Of a DNA stretch of 23,448 nt, positions 14,530-21,363 are shown piece by piece. Position numbers and translations under genes: made by a program. The notes below the pieces were generated by a model. The model did no database searches. It saw only the letters and a program-made list of their open reading frames with translations, and was not told where the DNA came from. Each line of letters begins with the position of its first letter. Within the stretch, counting starts at the first letter, position 1. The stretch covers positions 1-23,448 of the forward strand of contig CANNDT010000068.1 in assembly GCA_947503365.1 (NCBI GenBank), written 5' to 3'. The DNA comes from CANNDT01 sp945876205. GTDB taxonomy: Bacteria > Acidobacteriota > Vicinamibacteria > Vicinamibacterales > UBA2999.

Positions 14530-15405
14530 TCAACGCGGTTGCGTCCGGCCGAGCCGATCGAGATTCTGTTTGGCCAGGCGGCCGGCGTCGCTCTCGGGAA
14601 ACATCTTGCTGACCGTATCCCACGAGTTGCGCGCGGCGTCGGCCTCGCCGAGACGCTCCTGCGCGAGCCCCCGCTTGTAGTACGCGTCGGGCACGGCGTT
14701 GGCGCCAGCGTAGTTCTGGATCACCAGATTGTATGCGGCAATGGCGTCTGGAAACTTGCCCTGCGCGAAATTGGTTTCGCCGATATAGAACTGCGCGTCA
14801 TCGGAGTTCTCCGATTTGGGAAACGCGCGGAGAAACTGTTCGAAGCCGGTGATCGCGAGCGTCCATTGCCCGGCTGCGTAATCCGCCTTGGCGGTTTCGA
14901 ACATGCGCGTGGGCGAGAGGCCGGCGGTTGACACGGGGGGCGCGGCCGGCGGCGCCTGCGTCGTCGGCACGGGCGCGGGCGCATTCGGGTCGGCCGGATC
15001 GAAGACTGGAGCCGGCGGAGGCGGCGCCTGCAGCGCCTGCACCGTGGACCGCAGCGCCTCGAGCTCTTCGCGCAGCGCGGCGATGCGCACGTTGGTGTCG
15101 TCGCTTCGCTCACGGATGACGCGGACGTCGTTGCCCAGGTTGTCGATCAGCAGCTTCTCATCCGCAAACCCCTTGCGCGTCGCGTCGGCGGCCTGGTCGA
15201 GGCGCGCGTTGAGCGCCTTCAGCGATTCTGTCAGCGCCTGGTTGATCGCCGCGATCGTGATGGCGAGCTGCTGCCCCTGTTCCTGCATCATCCGGACGTC
15301 CGCGGTCATCTGCTGATGCTCGCGGTTCTGCGCCATCGCCCGCGACGGCAACGCCAGCTGCGCCACCAGCGCGACCGCGCCGAGTGCCAATATCTTCTTC
15401 ATCAT
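14530..15405 (-). CDS. cpoB: CpoB/YbgF-type periplasmic coiled-coil TPR protein
   Basis: In E. coli this protein links Tol-Pal action with septal peptidoglycan synthesis. The 291 residues comprise a signal peptide (1-25, ending SRAMA), a long helical coiled-coil region (about 27-126), a Pro/Ala linker (127-160) and a C-terminal TPR domain (about 165-285: MFETAKADYAAGQW, QFYIGETNFAQGKFPDAI, YYKRGLAQERLGE). The ATG at 15405 has GGTGAG just upstream; an alternative ATG is the next codon. It follows pal by 39 bases in the standard tol-pal order. Confidence 0.95.
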   Translation of the reverse strand: MMKKILALGAVALVAQLALPSRAMAQNREHQQMTADVRMMQEQGQQLAITIAAINQALTESLKALNARLDQAADATRKGFADEKLLIDNLGNDVRVIRERSDDTNVRIAALREELEALRSTVQALQAPPPPAPVFDPADPNAPAPVPTTQAPPAAPPVSTAGLSPTRMFETAKADYAAGQWTLAITGFEQFLRAFPKSENSDDAQFYIGETNFAQGKFPDAIAAYNLVIQNYAGANAVPDAYYKRGLAQERLGEADAARNSWDTVSKMFPESDAGRLAKQNLDRLGRTQPR

Positions 15406-15444
15406 CGACTCACCATTGACTTCCTGCGTCCTACTTCCTGCGAT

Positions 15445-16029
15445 TTACTTTGCCGTAATCACGAAATGCGCGCGGCGGTTCTTCGACCACGCCGGCTCAT
15501 CATGACCCGGATCGAAGGGAAATTCCTTGCCGTAGCTCACCGTCCGCAGGCGATCCTGCGGGATGCCGAGCGACACCAGGTAGGTCTTGACGGCGACCGC
15601 GCGCCGCTCGCCGAGCGCGAGGTTGTATTCCGCCGTACCGCGCTCGTCGCAGTGGCCCTCGAGCGTCAGCACCCACGCCGGATACCTCTTCAGGATCGCC
15701 GCGTTGGCTGACGCGACCATGCGTCCCTGGTCGTCGAGATCCGCGCTGTCGAGCGGAAAATAGACCGGCTGGAACGGGGAGTCGCGATTGAGATCGTCGA
15801 GCGAGCGGTTCGCAATCGAGTCCTCGGGCAGCGGCTCCTGGGGGATCGGCAGCGACTCTTCGACGCGCTGCGGCGGTGCAGGCGGCCGCGGGACAGCTAC
15901 ACCCGGCGGCGTGGCCGCGACCGGCGGGGGAGCCGGCGCCAACACTGGCTGCTGTTTCTTTCCGCATCCTGCTGCCGCCAGGCTCAGCAAGACCAGGACC
16001 GCCACCGACGTCATTCGCACGCTACGCAT
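15445..16029 (-). CDS. pal: Peptidoglycan-associated outer-membrane lipoprotein Pal
   Basis: Anchors the outer membrane to peptidoglycan and binds TolB. From the ATG at 16029 it is 194 residues: lipoprotein signal with lipid-accepting Cys22 (LSLAAAGC), a Pro/Ala-rich tether (27-75) and the OmpA-like domain (about 86-194) with GHCDERGT (125-132), AEYNLALGERRA and the basic NRRAHF (184-189). I chose 16029 because the lipobox then follows a normal-length signal and GAGGGGAA (16031-16038) gives an RBS. An in-frame upstream Met at 16101 would put 24 odd residues ahead of the signal and lie inside tolB. Confidence 0.96.
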   Translation of the reverse strand: MRSVRMTSVAVLVLLSLAAAGCGKKQQPVLAPAPPPVAATPPGVAVPRPPAPPQRVEESLPIPQEPLPEDSIANRSLDDLNRDSPFQPVYFPLDSADLDDQGRMVASANAAILKRYPAWVLTLEGHCDERGTAEYNLALGERRAVAVKTYLVSLGIPQDRLRTVSYGKEFPFDPGHDEPAWSKNRRAHFVITAK

Positions 16030-16038
16030 ATTCCCCTC

Positions 16039-16077
16039 GAACTTCGAACCATTCCCGAACAAAGAACCCCGAACCGC
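16039..16077. repeat. Degenerate GAAC repeat between tolB and pal
   Basis: GAAC recurs at 7-11 base spacing (units GAACTTC, GAACAAA, GAACCCC, GAACCGC) in the 59-base gap between the tolB stop and the pal RBS. It is short and imperfect but resembles the tract at 949-1030. Confidence 0.5.
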
Positions 16078-16088
16078 AGTTTCTGCCA

Positions 16089-17468
16089 TCAGTTCGACCA
16101 CGCAGGCGTGTAGTTATCGCCCTCCCGGGTGATCTGTTTCGCTCCGCGGCCATCACGGCCGATGGTGAAGATGTGCACCCGACCGGCGCGCGTCGAGGTG
16201 AACGCGAGGTGGCGGCCGTTCGGGGAATACGCAGGACTCTCGTTTGAACCTTCCCCAAAGGTCACCTGGTGCGTCTGCCCGCTCGCGAGGTCGTAGACCT
16301 TGACGTCGTAGCCGGGGCCCGAACGCCCCGTGTACGCAATCTCGTTGAAGGGCGGAGGCGACCACGTCGGACGATCGGCGTACGACTCCGTCGTCGTCAG
16401 CCGCCGGAGGTTGAGCCCATCCGCGCCCACCACATATATCTGGGGGGTGCCCGCACGGTCTGAGGTGAAGGCGACCTGGGTGCCGGTCGGCGACCACGTA
16501 GGCGTCGTGTCAATCGCCGGATGGTTCGTCAGGCGGCGGACGCCTGACCCGTCGCGGTTCATGATGTACAGCTCCGGGTTGCCGTCGCGGTTCGACGTGA
16601 AGCAGATGCGCGTGCCGTCAGGCGAATACATCGGCAACCAGTTCTGGCCGACGCCCCTGGTCGGCTCCTCCTGCAGACCCTGATAGATCAACGCCACGAA
16701 GATGTCGGGATAGCCGCGGCGGTACGACGTATACGCGATCGAGCGCGCATCCGGCGCCCACACAGGCGTGATATTCAACTGCCGGTTGGTCGTGATGCGG
16801 CGCTGGCCGGCCCCGTCATAGTCGGTGATGTAGACCTCCTTGACGTCCCGGTTTTCCACCGAACCGACCAACTTTTCCCGGTTGCGATTCGAGGAGAAGG
16901 TCAGCTTGGTTCTCGCCACGCCACGCAGCGCCCGCTGCTGCTGGTGAATCTCGTCCGACATGGTGTGCGCATAGAGCCGCAGGTTGCCGTCGGTGCCGCT
17001 GTATTCCTTGGCAAACACCGATTGGCGCGAGCGGACGTTGTAGAGGCGCACCTCCACCTTGACCATGTTGCCCGTCTTCTGCACCGTGCCGAAGACCACG
17101 GCATCCGCACCCAGCTCGCGCCACGCGGCAAACGGGATCTGGTCCGCGGTGCGCGCCTGCGGCACCGAGGAATAGGTGTCGCGCGGAATCATGTAGAACT
17201 CGCGCTCGAAGTTCAGGTCGTCGAACAGCACCTGGCCAATCGTCTTCGCCTGCTCGGCGGCCTCAGGCGTCAGCGCGATGAAATCGGGCACGGCGTAGCG
17301 GGGCGGCGTTCCCGGGTCGCCGCTGATCACGACGGCGATTTCCGACGGCTGCTGGGGAGCCGGCGCCGCGGGTTGCTGCGGAGCCTGGGCGAGCCCGGCG
17401 ACCGCCACGGCCCCGACAACGCATCCACCGATTCCGAGCCGAGCGAACAATTTCTTCTTCATGATCAC
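16089..17468 (-). CDS. tolB: Tol-Pal system protein TolB
   Basis: Periplasmic beta-propeller that binds Pal and is reached by TolA. The 459 residues comprise a signal peptide (1-29, ending GLAQA), a TolB N-terminal domain (about 43-180: RYAVPDFIALTPEAAEQAKTI, GADAVVFGTVQ) and a six-bladed propeller (about 210-459) of repeats such as PVWAPDARSIAYTS, PMYSPDGTRICFTSNRDGNPELYIMNRDG and SPAYSPNGRHLAFTSTRAG. The GTG start at 17468 overlaps the upstream stop (GTGA), as in other gene pairs here; an ATG at 17462 would drop two residues. Both fit the signal peptide. Confidence 0.96.
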   Translation of the reverse strand: MIMKKKLFARLGIGGCVVGAVAVAGLAQAPQQPAAPAPQQPSEIAVVISGDPGTPPRYAVPDFIALTPEAAEQAKTIGQVLFDDLNFEREFYMIPRDTYSSVPQARTADQIPFAAWRELGADAVVFGTVQKTGNMVKVEVRLYNVRSRQSVFAKEYSGTDGNLRLYAHTMSDEIHQQQRALRGVARTKLTFSSNRNREKLVGSVENRDVKEVYITDYDGAGQRRITTNRQLNITPVWAPDARSIAYTSYRRGYPDIFVALIYQGLQEEPTRGVGQNWLPMYSPDGTRICFTSNRDGNPELYIMNRDGSGVRRLTNHPAIDTTPTWSPTGTQVAFTSDRAGTPQIYVVGADGLNLRRLTTTESYADRPTWSPPPFNEIAYTGRSGPGYDVKVYDLASGQTHQVTFGEGSNESPAYSPNGRHLAFTSTRAGRVHIFTIGRDGRGAKQITREGDNYTPAWSN

Positions 17469-18193
17469 CGTTGATAATCAAACGTCACGTGAATTCCCAG
17501 CGTCGGATTCGGATACTGCGGCGGTAGCTCAGGCAACCGCGTCAGCAGCAACGCCCGTTGCGCCGCATAGTCGAGCGCCACGAAGCCACTGGGCCGCTCG
17601 ACGACGACCCCCTCGATCGATCCTCGACGCGTGATCGTGAACTTCATCAGCGTGGACCCGGCCACACCCTGGTTCCGCTGCCAGTTCTGTTGCACGAGTG
17701 CCACCATCTGTTCGATGTACTCCGGGCAGCAGAAGTTGGCGACGTCGAGCTGCACGCCGGTGCCCGCGCCGCCGCCGGTGGTCAGGCCAAACCCCGTTCC
17801 GCGCGCGCCGGTCTCGGTGCGCGTGCTGCCTGGCCGGGGCTCTTCCTGCACCCGCCGCGGCTCCGGCCGCACGTTCTTCGAGGGCAGCGTCATCTGCGGC
17901 CGGGGCGGCGGGGCAATCTCCACCGGCTTCTTGGGTTCCGGCGGCTTCACCGTTTCGGGCACAGCCCGCCCGGCGATCGGCGTCATGCCGCCGGCGCGAG
18001 GACCGGGCGTGCCGCCAAGGCTGATTGTCATGACCGTCTTTGGCGCCTCTGCGTTGCTCACGTGCCACCCCGCGGGCCCAAAGATCAGGAACGCGGCGAT
18101 GCCGACATGCAGGACGACCGAACCGACCAGCATCGAATTGAACCGGTCGTCCTGATGGCTGCGCGCGACGATGATGTCGGTCACCTCGTTCAT
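17465..18193 (-). CDS. TonB/TolA-like energy-transducing protein
   Basis: The 242 residues sit between tolR and tolB, the tolA position. Layout: cytoplasmic N terminus, one membrane helix (about 20-40, MLVGSVVLHVGIAAFLIFG), a Pro/Lys/Arg-rich periplasmic stretch (60-125), a Gly/Thr-rich segment (127-147) and a TonB-type C-terminal domain (about 150-242, IEQMVALVQQNWQRNQGVAGSTLMKFTITRRGSIEG-like, split here by description only). It should couple the TolQR proton motor to TolB/Pal. By sequence it is nearer TonB than enterobacterial TolA, with no long helical domain II. A Cys pair (FCCPEY, about 154-155) stands out. ATGA overlap with tolR. Confidence 0.9.
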   Translation of the reverse strand: MNEVTDIIVARSHQDDRFNSMLVGSVVLHVGIAAFLIFGPAGWHVSNAEAPKTVMTISLGGTPGPRAGGMTPIAGRAVPETVKPPEPKKPVEIAPPPRPQMTLPSKNVRPEPRRVQEEPRPGSTRTETGARGTGFGLTTGGGAGTGVQLDVANFCCPEYIEQMVALVQQNWQRNQGVAGSTLMKFTITRRGSIEGVVVERPSGFVALDYAAQRALLLTRLPELPPQYPNPTLGIHVTFDYQR

Positions 18194-18651
18194 TGCTCGC
18201 CCGGCAGCTTGGAGACGATGCCGACATTCTGGACGCCGCCCTCCTTGAGCCGATCGAGCACGTCCATGAGCTCCTGGAGATTCACCTGGCCGTCGCCGCG
18301 CAGGTAGACCTGCTTGTCGCTGCTGGTGACCATCAGCTGCCGGATCCGCTCGGAGAGCACGTCGACCCTGATCCCCTCCTGCTTGATGAACACGCGCCGG
18401 TCATCCTTGTAGGAGGCGGGCACGTCGACGAACACGCGCTCGCTGGCAATCTCCTGGGATCGGCTCGCGACCGGCAGGTTCACTTCGACGCCGCGCTGCA
18501 GCATCGGCGCGGCGACCATGAAGATGATCAGCAGCACGAGCATCACGTCGACCATCGGGACGACGTTGATTTCCGAGAGGGTGGGCGCCACGCGGCGTCC
18601 CCGTCGATGGCGGCCGCCGCCAGTGGGCGCGGAAGCGAGGACTTTCGGCAT
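18190..18651 (-). CDS. tolR: TolR/ExbD proton-channel subunit
   Basis: Inner-membrane stator partner of TolQ. The 153 residues have a basic N terminus (11-20), one membrane helix (about 30-49) containing Asp35 in INVVPMVDVMLVLL, the proton-carrying residue of the family, and a periplasmic domain (60-153, VYLRGDGQVNLQELMDVLDRLKEGGVQNVGIVSK region). The order tolQ-tolR-tolA-tolB-pal-cpoB makes a Tol role more likely than Exb. No clear RBS precedes the ATG; the 114-base gap upstream holds the repeat element. Confidence 0.94.
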   Translation of the reverse strand: MPKVLASAPTGGGRHRRGRRVAPTLSEINVVPMVDVMLVLLIIFMVAAPMLQRGVEVNLPVASRSQEIASERVFVDVPASYKDDRRVFIKQEGIRVDVLSERIRQLMVTSSDKQVYLRGDGQVNLQELMDVLDRLKEGGVQNVGIVSKLPGEQ

Positions 18652-18683
18652 TCTAGTGGACCGTCCGGACTGACGGAGTAATG

Positions 18684-18737
18684 GTCACAACAAGCCCCCG
18701 AGCGTGAACCTGCGGGCCGCGACAACGGAGCGGCCCG
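18684..18737 (+). repeat. Hairpin element, copy B (between tolQ and tolR)
   Basis: Reads on the plus strand, antisense to the tol genes: GTCACAACAAGC, then a variable middle, then the 8-bp stem CGGGCCGC/GCGGCCCG (18713-18720, 18730-18737) around the same GACAACGGA loop (18721-18729) as copy A. Relative to copy A, the second pair of the stem is G-C instead of C-G, so both sides changed together. Confidence 0.85.
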
Positions 18738-18765
18738 GTCTGCCTTGGGAACGCCATCCCATGAC

Positions 18766-19536
18766 CTAGGTGAAGTTGCGCTCGACGATGTTGAGAAACT
18801 CGAGCGCGAAGTCGTCCATGGTGGAGGAGAAGACCTTCACACGGTTCGTGAAGTGGTTGTAGAAATACGTCGCCGGAATCGCCGCGAAGAGTCCGGTCGC
18901 CGTCGCAATGAGCGCCTCGCTGATGCCGGGGGCGACGATCGCCAGGTTGGTCGAGCCCGTGGCGCCGATGCGGCCAAAGGCGATCATGATGCCGATGACC
19001 GTGCCCAGCAACCCGATGAACGGGGTGACGCTGGCCGTCGTCGCGAGAAACGTCAATCGCTTCTCCAGTTTATTGACCTCGGTCGAGCCCGCGCGGATGA
19101 GTGCCCGATCCACCGCGTCAAGACTCTTGAGGGTTGGACGTGCCGCAGGCGCTGGCGGATTGGCCGCCGGCTGCGCTGACGCTGCGGCGTGGGGCAGGCG
19201 GAACTGCGCGTTCATCTCCGCGTACCCTGCTTGAAACACGCCAACCAGCGGCGATGCGGGGAGCGTCGGACAGATCGCCTGTACTTCCGAGAACTTGCTG
19301 CTCTTGCGGAAGACCTCGAGGAATTTGTCCGTTTGCTGCGCAGAGATCCTGAACGACCAGGCCTTGTGAATGATGATCGCCCACGAGGCGACAGAGAAAA
19401 TGAAGAGGATGGCGAGGATCGCTTGATTGAGCGGGCCGGTGTCTTGGATGAGCTGGATTACGTCGCCACTCCCAGCCAGAGGGGTACTGCCGTCCTGCAC
19501 CTGCAGTGCAAGGACAAGGGAGCCAAGCGTGTACAA
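18766..19536 (-). CDS. tolQ: TolQ/ExbB proton-channel subunit
   Basis: Inner-membrane motor subunit that works with TolR. From the TTG at 19536 it is 256 residues: periplasmic N terminus, TM1 (about 37-57), a cytoplasmic loop with an Ala/Pro-rich insertion (115-135), TM2 with TASVTPFIGLLGTVIGIM (167-184) and TM3 with GISEALIATATGLFAAIPA (204-222). I chose TTG because GGAGG lies five bases upstream (19542-19546) and a good promoter lies at 19588-19616. An in-frame ATG at 19620 would add 28 unfamiliar residues, has no RBS and lies upstream of that promoter. Confidence 0.94.
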   Translation of the reverse strand: MYTLGSLVLALQVQDGSTPLAGSGDVIQLIQDTGPLNQAILAILFIFSVASWAIIIHKAWSFRISAQQTDKFLEVFRKSSKFSEVQAICPTLPASPLVGVFQAGYAEMNAQFRLPHAAASAQPAANPPAPAARPTLKSLDAVDRALIRAGSTEVNKLEKRLTFLATTASVTPFIGLLGTVIGIMIAFGRIGATGSTNLAIVAPGISEALIATATGLFAAIPATYFYNHFTNRVKVFSSTMDDFALEFLNIVERNFT

Positions 19537-19541
19537 CGAAG

Positions 19542-19546
19542 CCTCC
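19542..19546 (-). promoter_or_regulatory. Ribosome binding site deciding the tolQ start
   Basis: GGAGG on the minus strand, five bases before the TTG at 19536. It is the strongest Shine-Dalgarno match near any start in the tol cluster. Confidence 0.7.
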
Positions 19547-19587
19547 GGAACATCGGTAGCGCGCCGCTGGGACAGCGCAGATAGGGG

Positions 19588-19616
19588 AGCGTAGCACGCG
19601 ACCTGAGTGCTGTCAA
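19588..19616 (-). promoter_or_regulatory. Sigma-70-type promoter of the tolQ operon
   Basis: On the minus strand: TTGACA (19611-19616), a 17-base spacer and TACGCT (19588-19593). The -35 is a perfect consensus, and the -10 keeps the important T1, A2 and T6. Transcription would start near 19581, leaving a leader of about 45 bases with the GGAGG site before TTG 19536. Confidence 0.65.
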
Positions 19617-19619
19617 ACA

Positions 19620-19625
19620 TATGAT
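19620..19625 (+). promoter_or_regulatory. Possible -10 box for recN
   Basis: TATGAT, one mismatch from TATAAT, 21 bases upstream of the preferred recN ATG (19647). I see no matching -35 and no clear LexA site. It sits next to the tolQ -35 box, so the two divergent promoters would compete for polymerase. Confidence 0.3.
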
Positions 19626-19646
19626 ACGATGGAAGTTCCGCCTCAA

Positions 19647-21362
19647 ATGCTGCGTTTTCTCCGCATCCGCAACCTCGCGGTAATCGAGTCCGTGGAAGTC
19701 GAGTTCGACGCTGGCTTCAACGTGCTCACAGGGGAGACTGGCGCCGGCAAGTCGATCCTCGTTGAAGCCGTTGGCCTGCTGCTCGGCGCCCGTGCGTCCG
19801 CGGATCTCGTGCGCACCGGCGAAACGCAGGCGACGATCGAGGCCATCTTCGAACAGCAGTCCGGCGGCGAGCTCGTCGTGCGGCGCGAGCTCACAAGCCA
19901 GGGGCGCAGTCGCTCCTTCATCAACGGCGCGCTGGCCACGGCCGCCGCGCTGCGCGATCTGTCGGCGCGGCTCGTCGAGCTTCACGGCCAACACGAGCAC
20001 CAGGCGCTGCTCGATCCCCTGACCCATCTTGCACTCGTCGACGAATACGCCGACCTGACGTCATCCGCCGGCCGTGTGGCCGGCGCGTGGGCGTCGGTGC
20101 GCGGCCTTCGCGAGCAGCTCGAACGCTCGAGGATGGATGGACGGGAGAAGGCGGCGCGACTCGACCTGATCGCCTTCCAGCTCGGCGAGATCGAAAAGGC
20201 CTCGCCCAAGCCGGGTGAGGACGACGAACTGCTCGCTATCCGGCAGGTCCTGGGGAACGCCGAGCGCGTCCACAGGCTCTGCGAGGAGAGCTATGCCACG
20301 CTCTACGAGAGCGACGGCGCGGTGCTCGGGGGACTCGCCGGCGTCTGGAAGCGGGTGGGCGAGCTGGCCGGTATCGATCCGCAGTTTTCCCCGTACGTGG
20401 ATGCCCGCGACGGCATCAAGTCGCAGCTCGAGGACCTCGCCTTTTTCCTCCGCAGCTACTCGGAAGGCGTCGACGCGTCGCCGGCGCGGCTGCAGCAGGT
20501 CGAAGACCGGCTCGCGCTGCTCGAACGCATCAAGCACAAGTACGGGCCGACCCTCCAGGACGCCATCGACAAGGGTGCGGCGCTGGCCCGCGAGCGCGAC
20601 CTGCTGACCGGGGGAGGGGAACGGACCGAGGATCTGCAGAAGGAGCTGTTGGCAGCCACCGACCGCTACCTCGCCGAGGCCCGCCAACTGTCCAAGGCCA
20701 GGCGCAAGGCGGCAGTCCGGTTTGCCCAGGAGCTCGAAGCGCTCCTGGCCGACCTGGCGATGGCGCGGACGCGCTTCGAGGTCAGGTTCAACGCCGGTGA
20801 GCTTGCCCCCGAGGCCTGGAGCGAGCGGGGGATCGACGACGCCGAGTTCTACGTCTCACCGAACCCGGGCGAGGACCTCCGGCCGATGACGCGGATCGTC
20901 TCGGGCGGCGAGCTCTCCCGGATCATGCTCGCGCTGAAGACGCTGGCGGTCGCCGACGCGGCGGGGAAGACCTTGATCTTCGACGAGGTCGATGCGGGCA
21001 TCGGCGGTCGCGTCGCGGACGTCGTCGGCGCCAAGTTGCGCGCGCTGGGCAATCGATTCCAGGTCCTGTGCATCACCCATCTCGCCCAGATTGCGGCCCA
21101 GGGTTCGACTCAGTTCCAGATCGAAAAGACCGTCCGCGGCCAGCGCACCGTCACCACCGTCGTACGGCTGGAAGGGGACGGGAGGGTCGACGAGATCGCC
21201 CGTATGATGGGCGGCGCGGCGGTCACCGAGCAGGTGCGCGCCGGCGCCCGCGAGCTGCTCGCTGGTGGCGAGCTGCTCGCCCGTAAGCCAGGGCCTGCGG
21301 ACCCGGCAAAGGCATCAGGCGAAAGCGAAAGGCGAAAGCGAAAGTCCCAGGCGTCACACTGA
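19647..21362 (+). CDS. recN: DNA repair protein RecN
   Basis: SMC-like ATPase for double-strand break repair. The 571 residues have Walker A GETGAGKS (29-36), a central coiled-coil region (about 150-380), the signature-like RIVSGGELSRIMLALK and Walker B TLIFDEVDAGIGG. I chose the ATG at 19647 because MLRFLRIRNLAVIESVEVEF matches the family N terminus; an in-frame ATG at 19629 would add six residues. The last 30 or so residues, after ARELLAGGELLA, are a non-conserved tail rich in Lys/Arg/Ser/Glu and contain a 13-base tandem duplication (21318-21343). Confidence 0.96.
   Translation: MLRFLRIRNLAVIESVEVEFDAGFNVLTGETGAGKSILVEAVGLLLGARASADLVRTGETQATIEAIFEQQSGGELVVRRELTSQGRSRSFINGALATAAALRDLSARLVELHGQHEHQALLDPLTHLALVDEYADLTSSAGRVAGAWASVRGLREQLERSRMDGREKAARLDLIAFQLGEIEKASPKPGEDDELLAIRQVLGNAERVHRLCEESYATLYESDGAVLGGLAGVWKRVGELAGIDPQFSPYVDARDGIKSQLEDLAFFLRSYSEGVDASPARLQQVEDRLALLERIKHKYGPTLQDAIDKGAALARERDLLTGGGERTEDLQKELLAATDRYLAEARQLSKARRKAAVRFAQELEALLADLAMARTRFEVRFNAGELAPEAWSERGIDDAEFYVSPNPGEDLRPMTRIVSGGELSRIMLALKTLAVADAAGKTLIFDEVDAGIGGRVADVVGAKLRALGNRFQVLCITHLAQIAAQGSTQFQIEKTVRGQRTVTTVVRLEGDGRVDEIARMMGGAAVTEQVRAGARELLAGGELLARKPGPADPAKASGESERRKRKSQASH
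21318..21343. repeat. Perfect 13-base tandem duplication in the recN tail
   Basis: GGCGAAAGCGAAA occurs twice head to tail, followed by one more G. It is made of GCGAAA-type subunits, codes for the charged ESERRKRK region and lies in the non-conserved tail just before the stop. Confidence 0.8.
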
Positions 21363-21363
21363 T

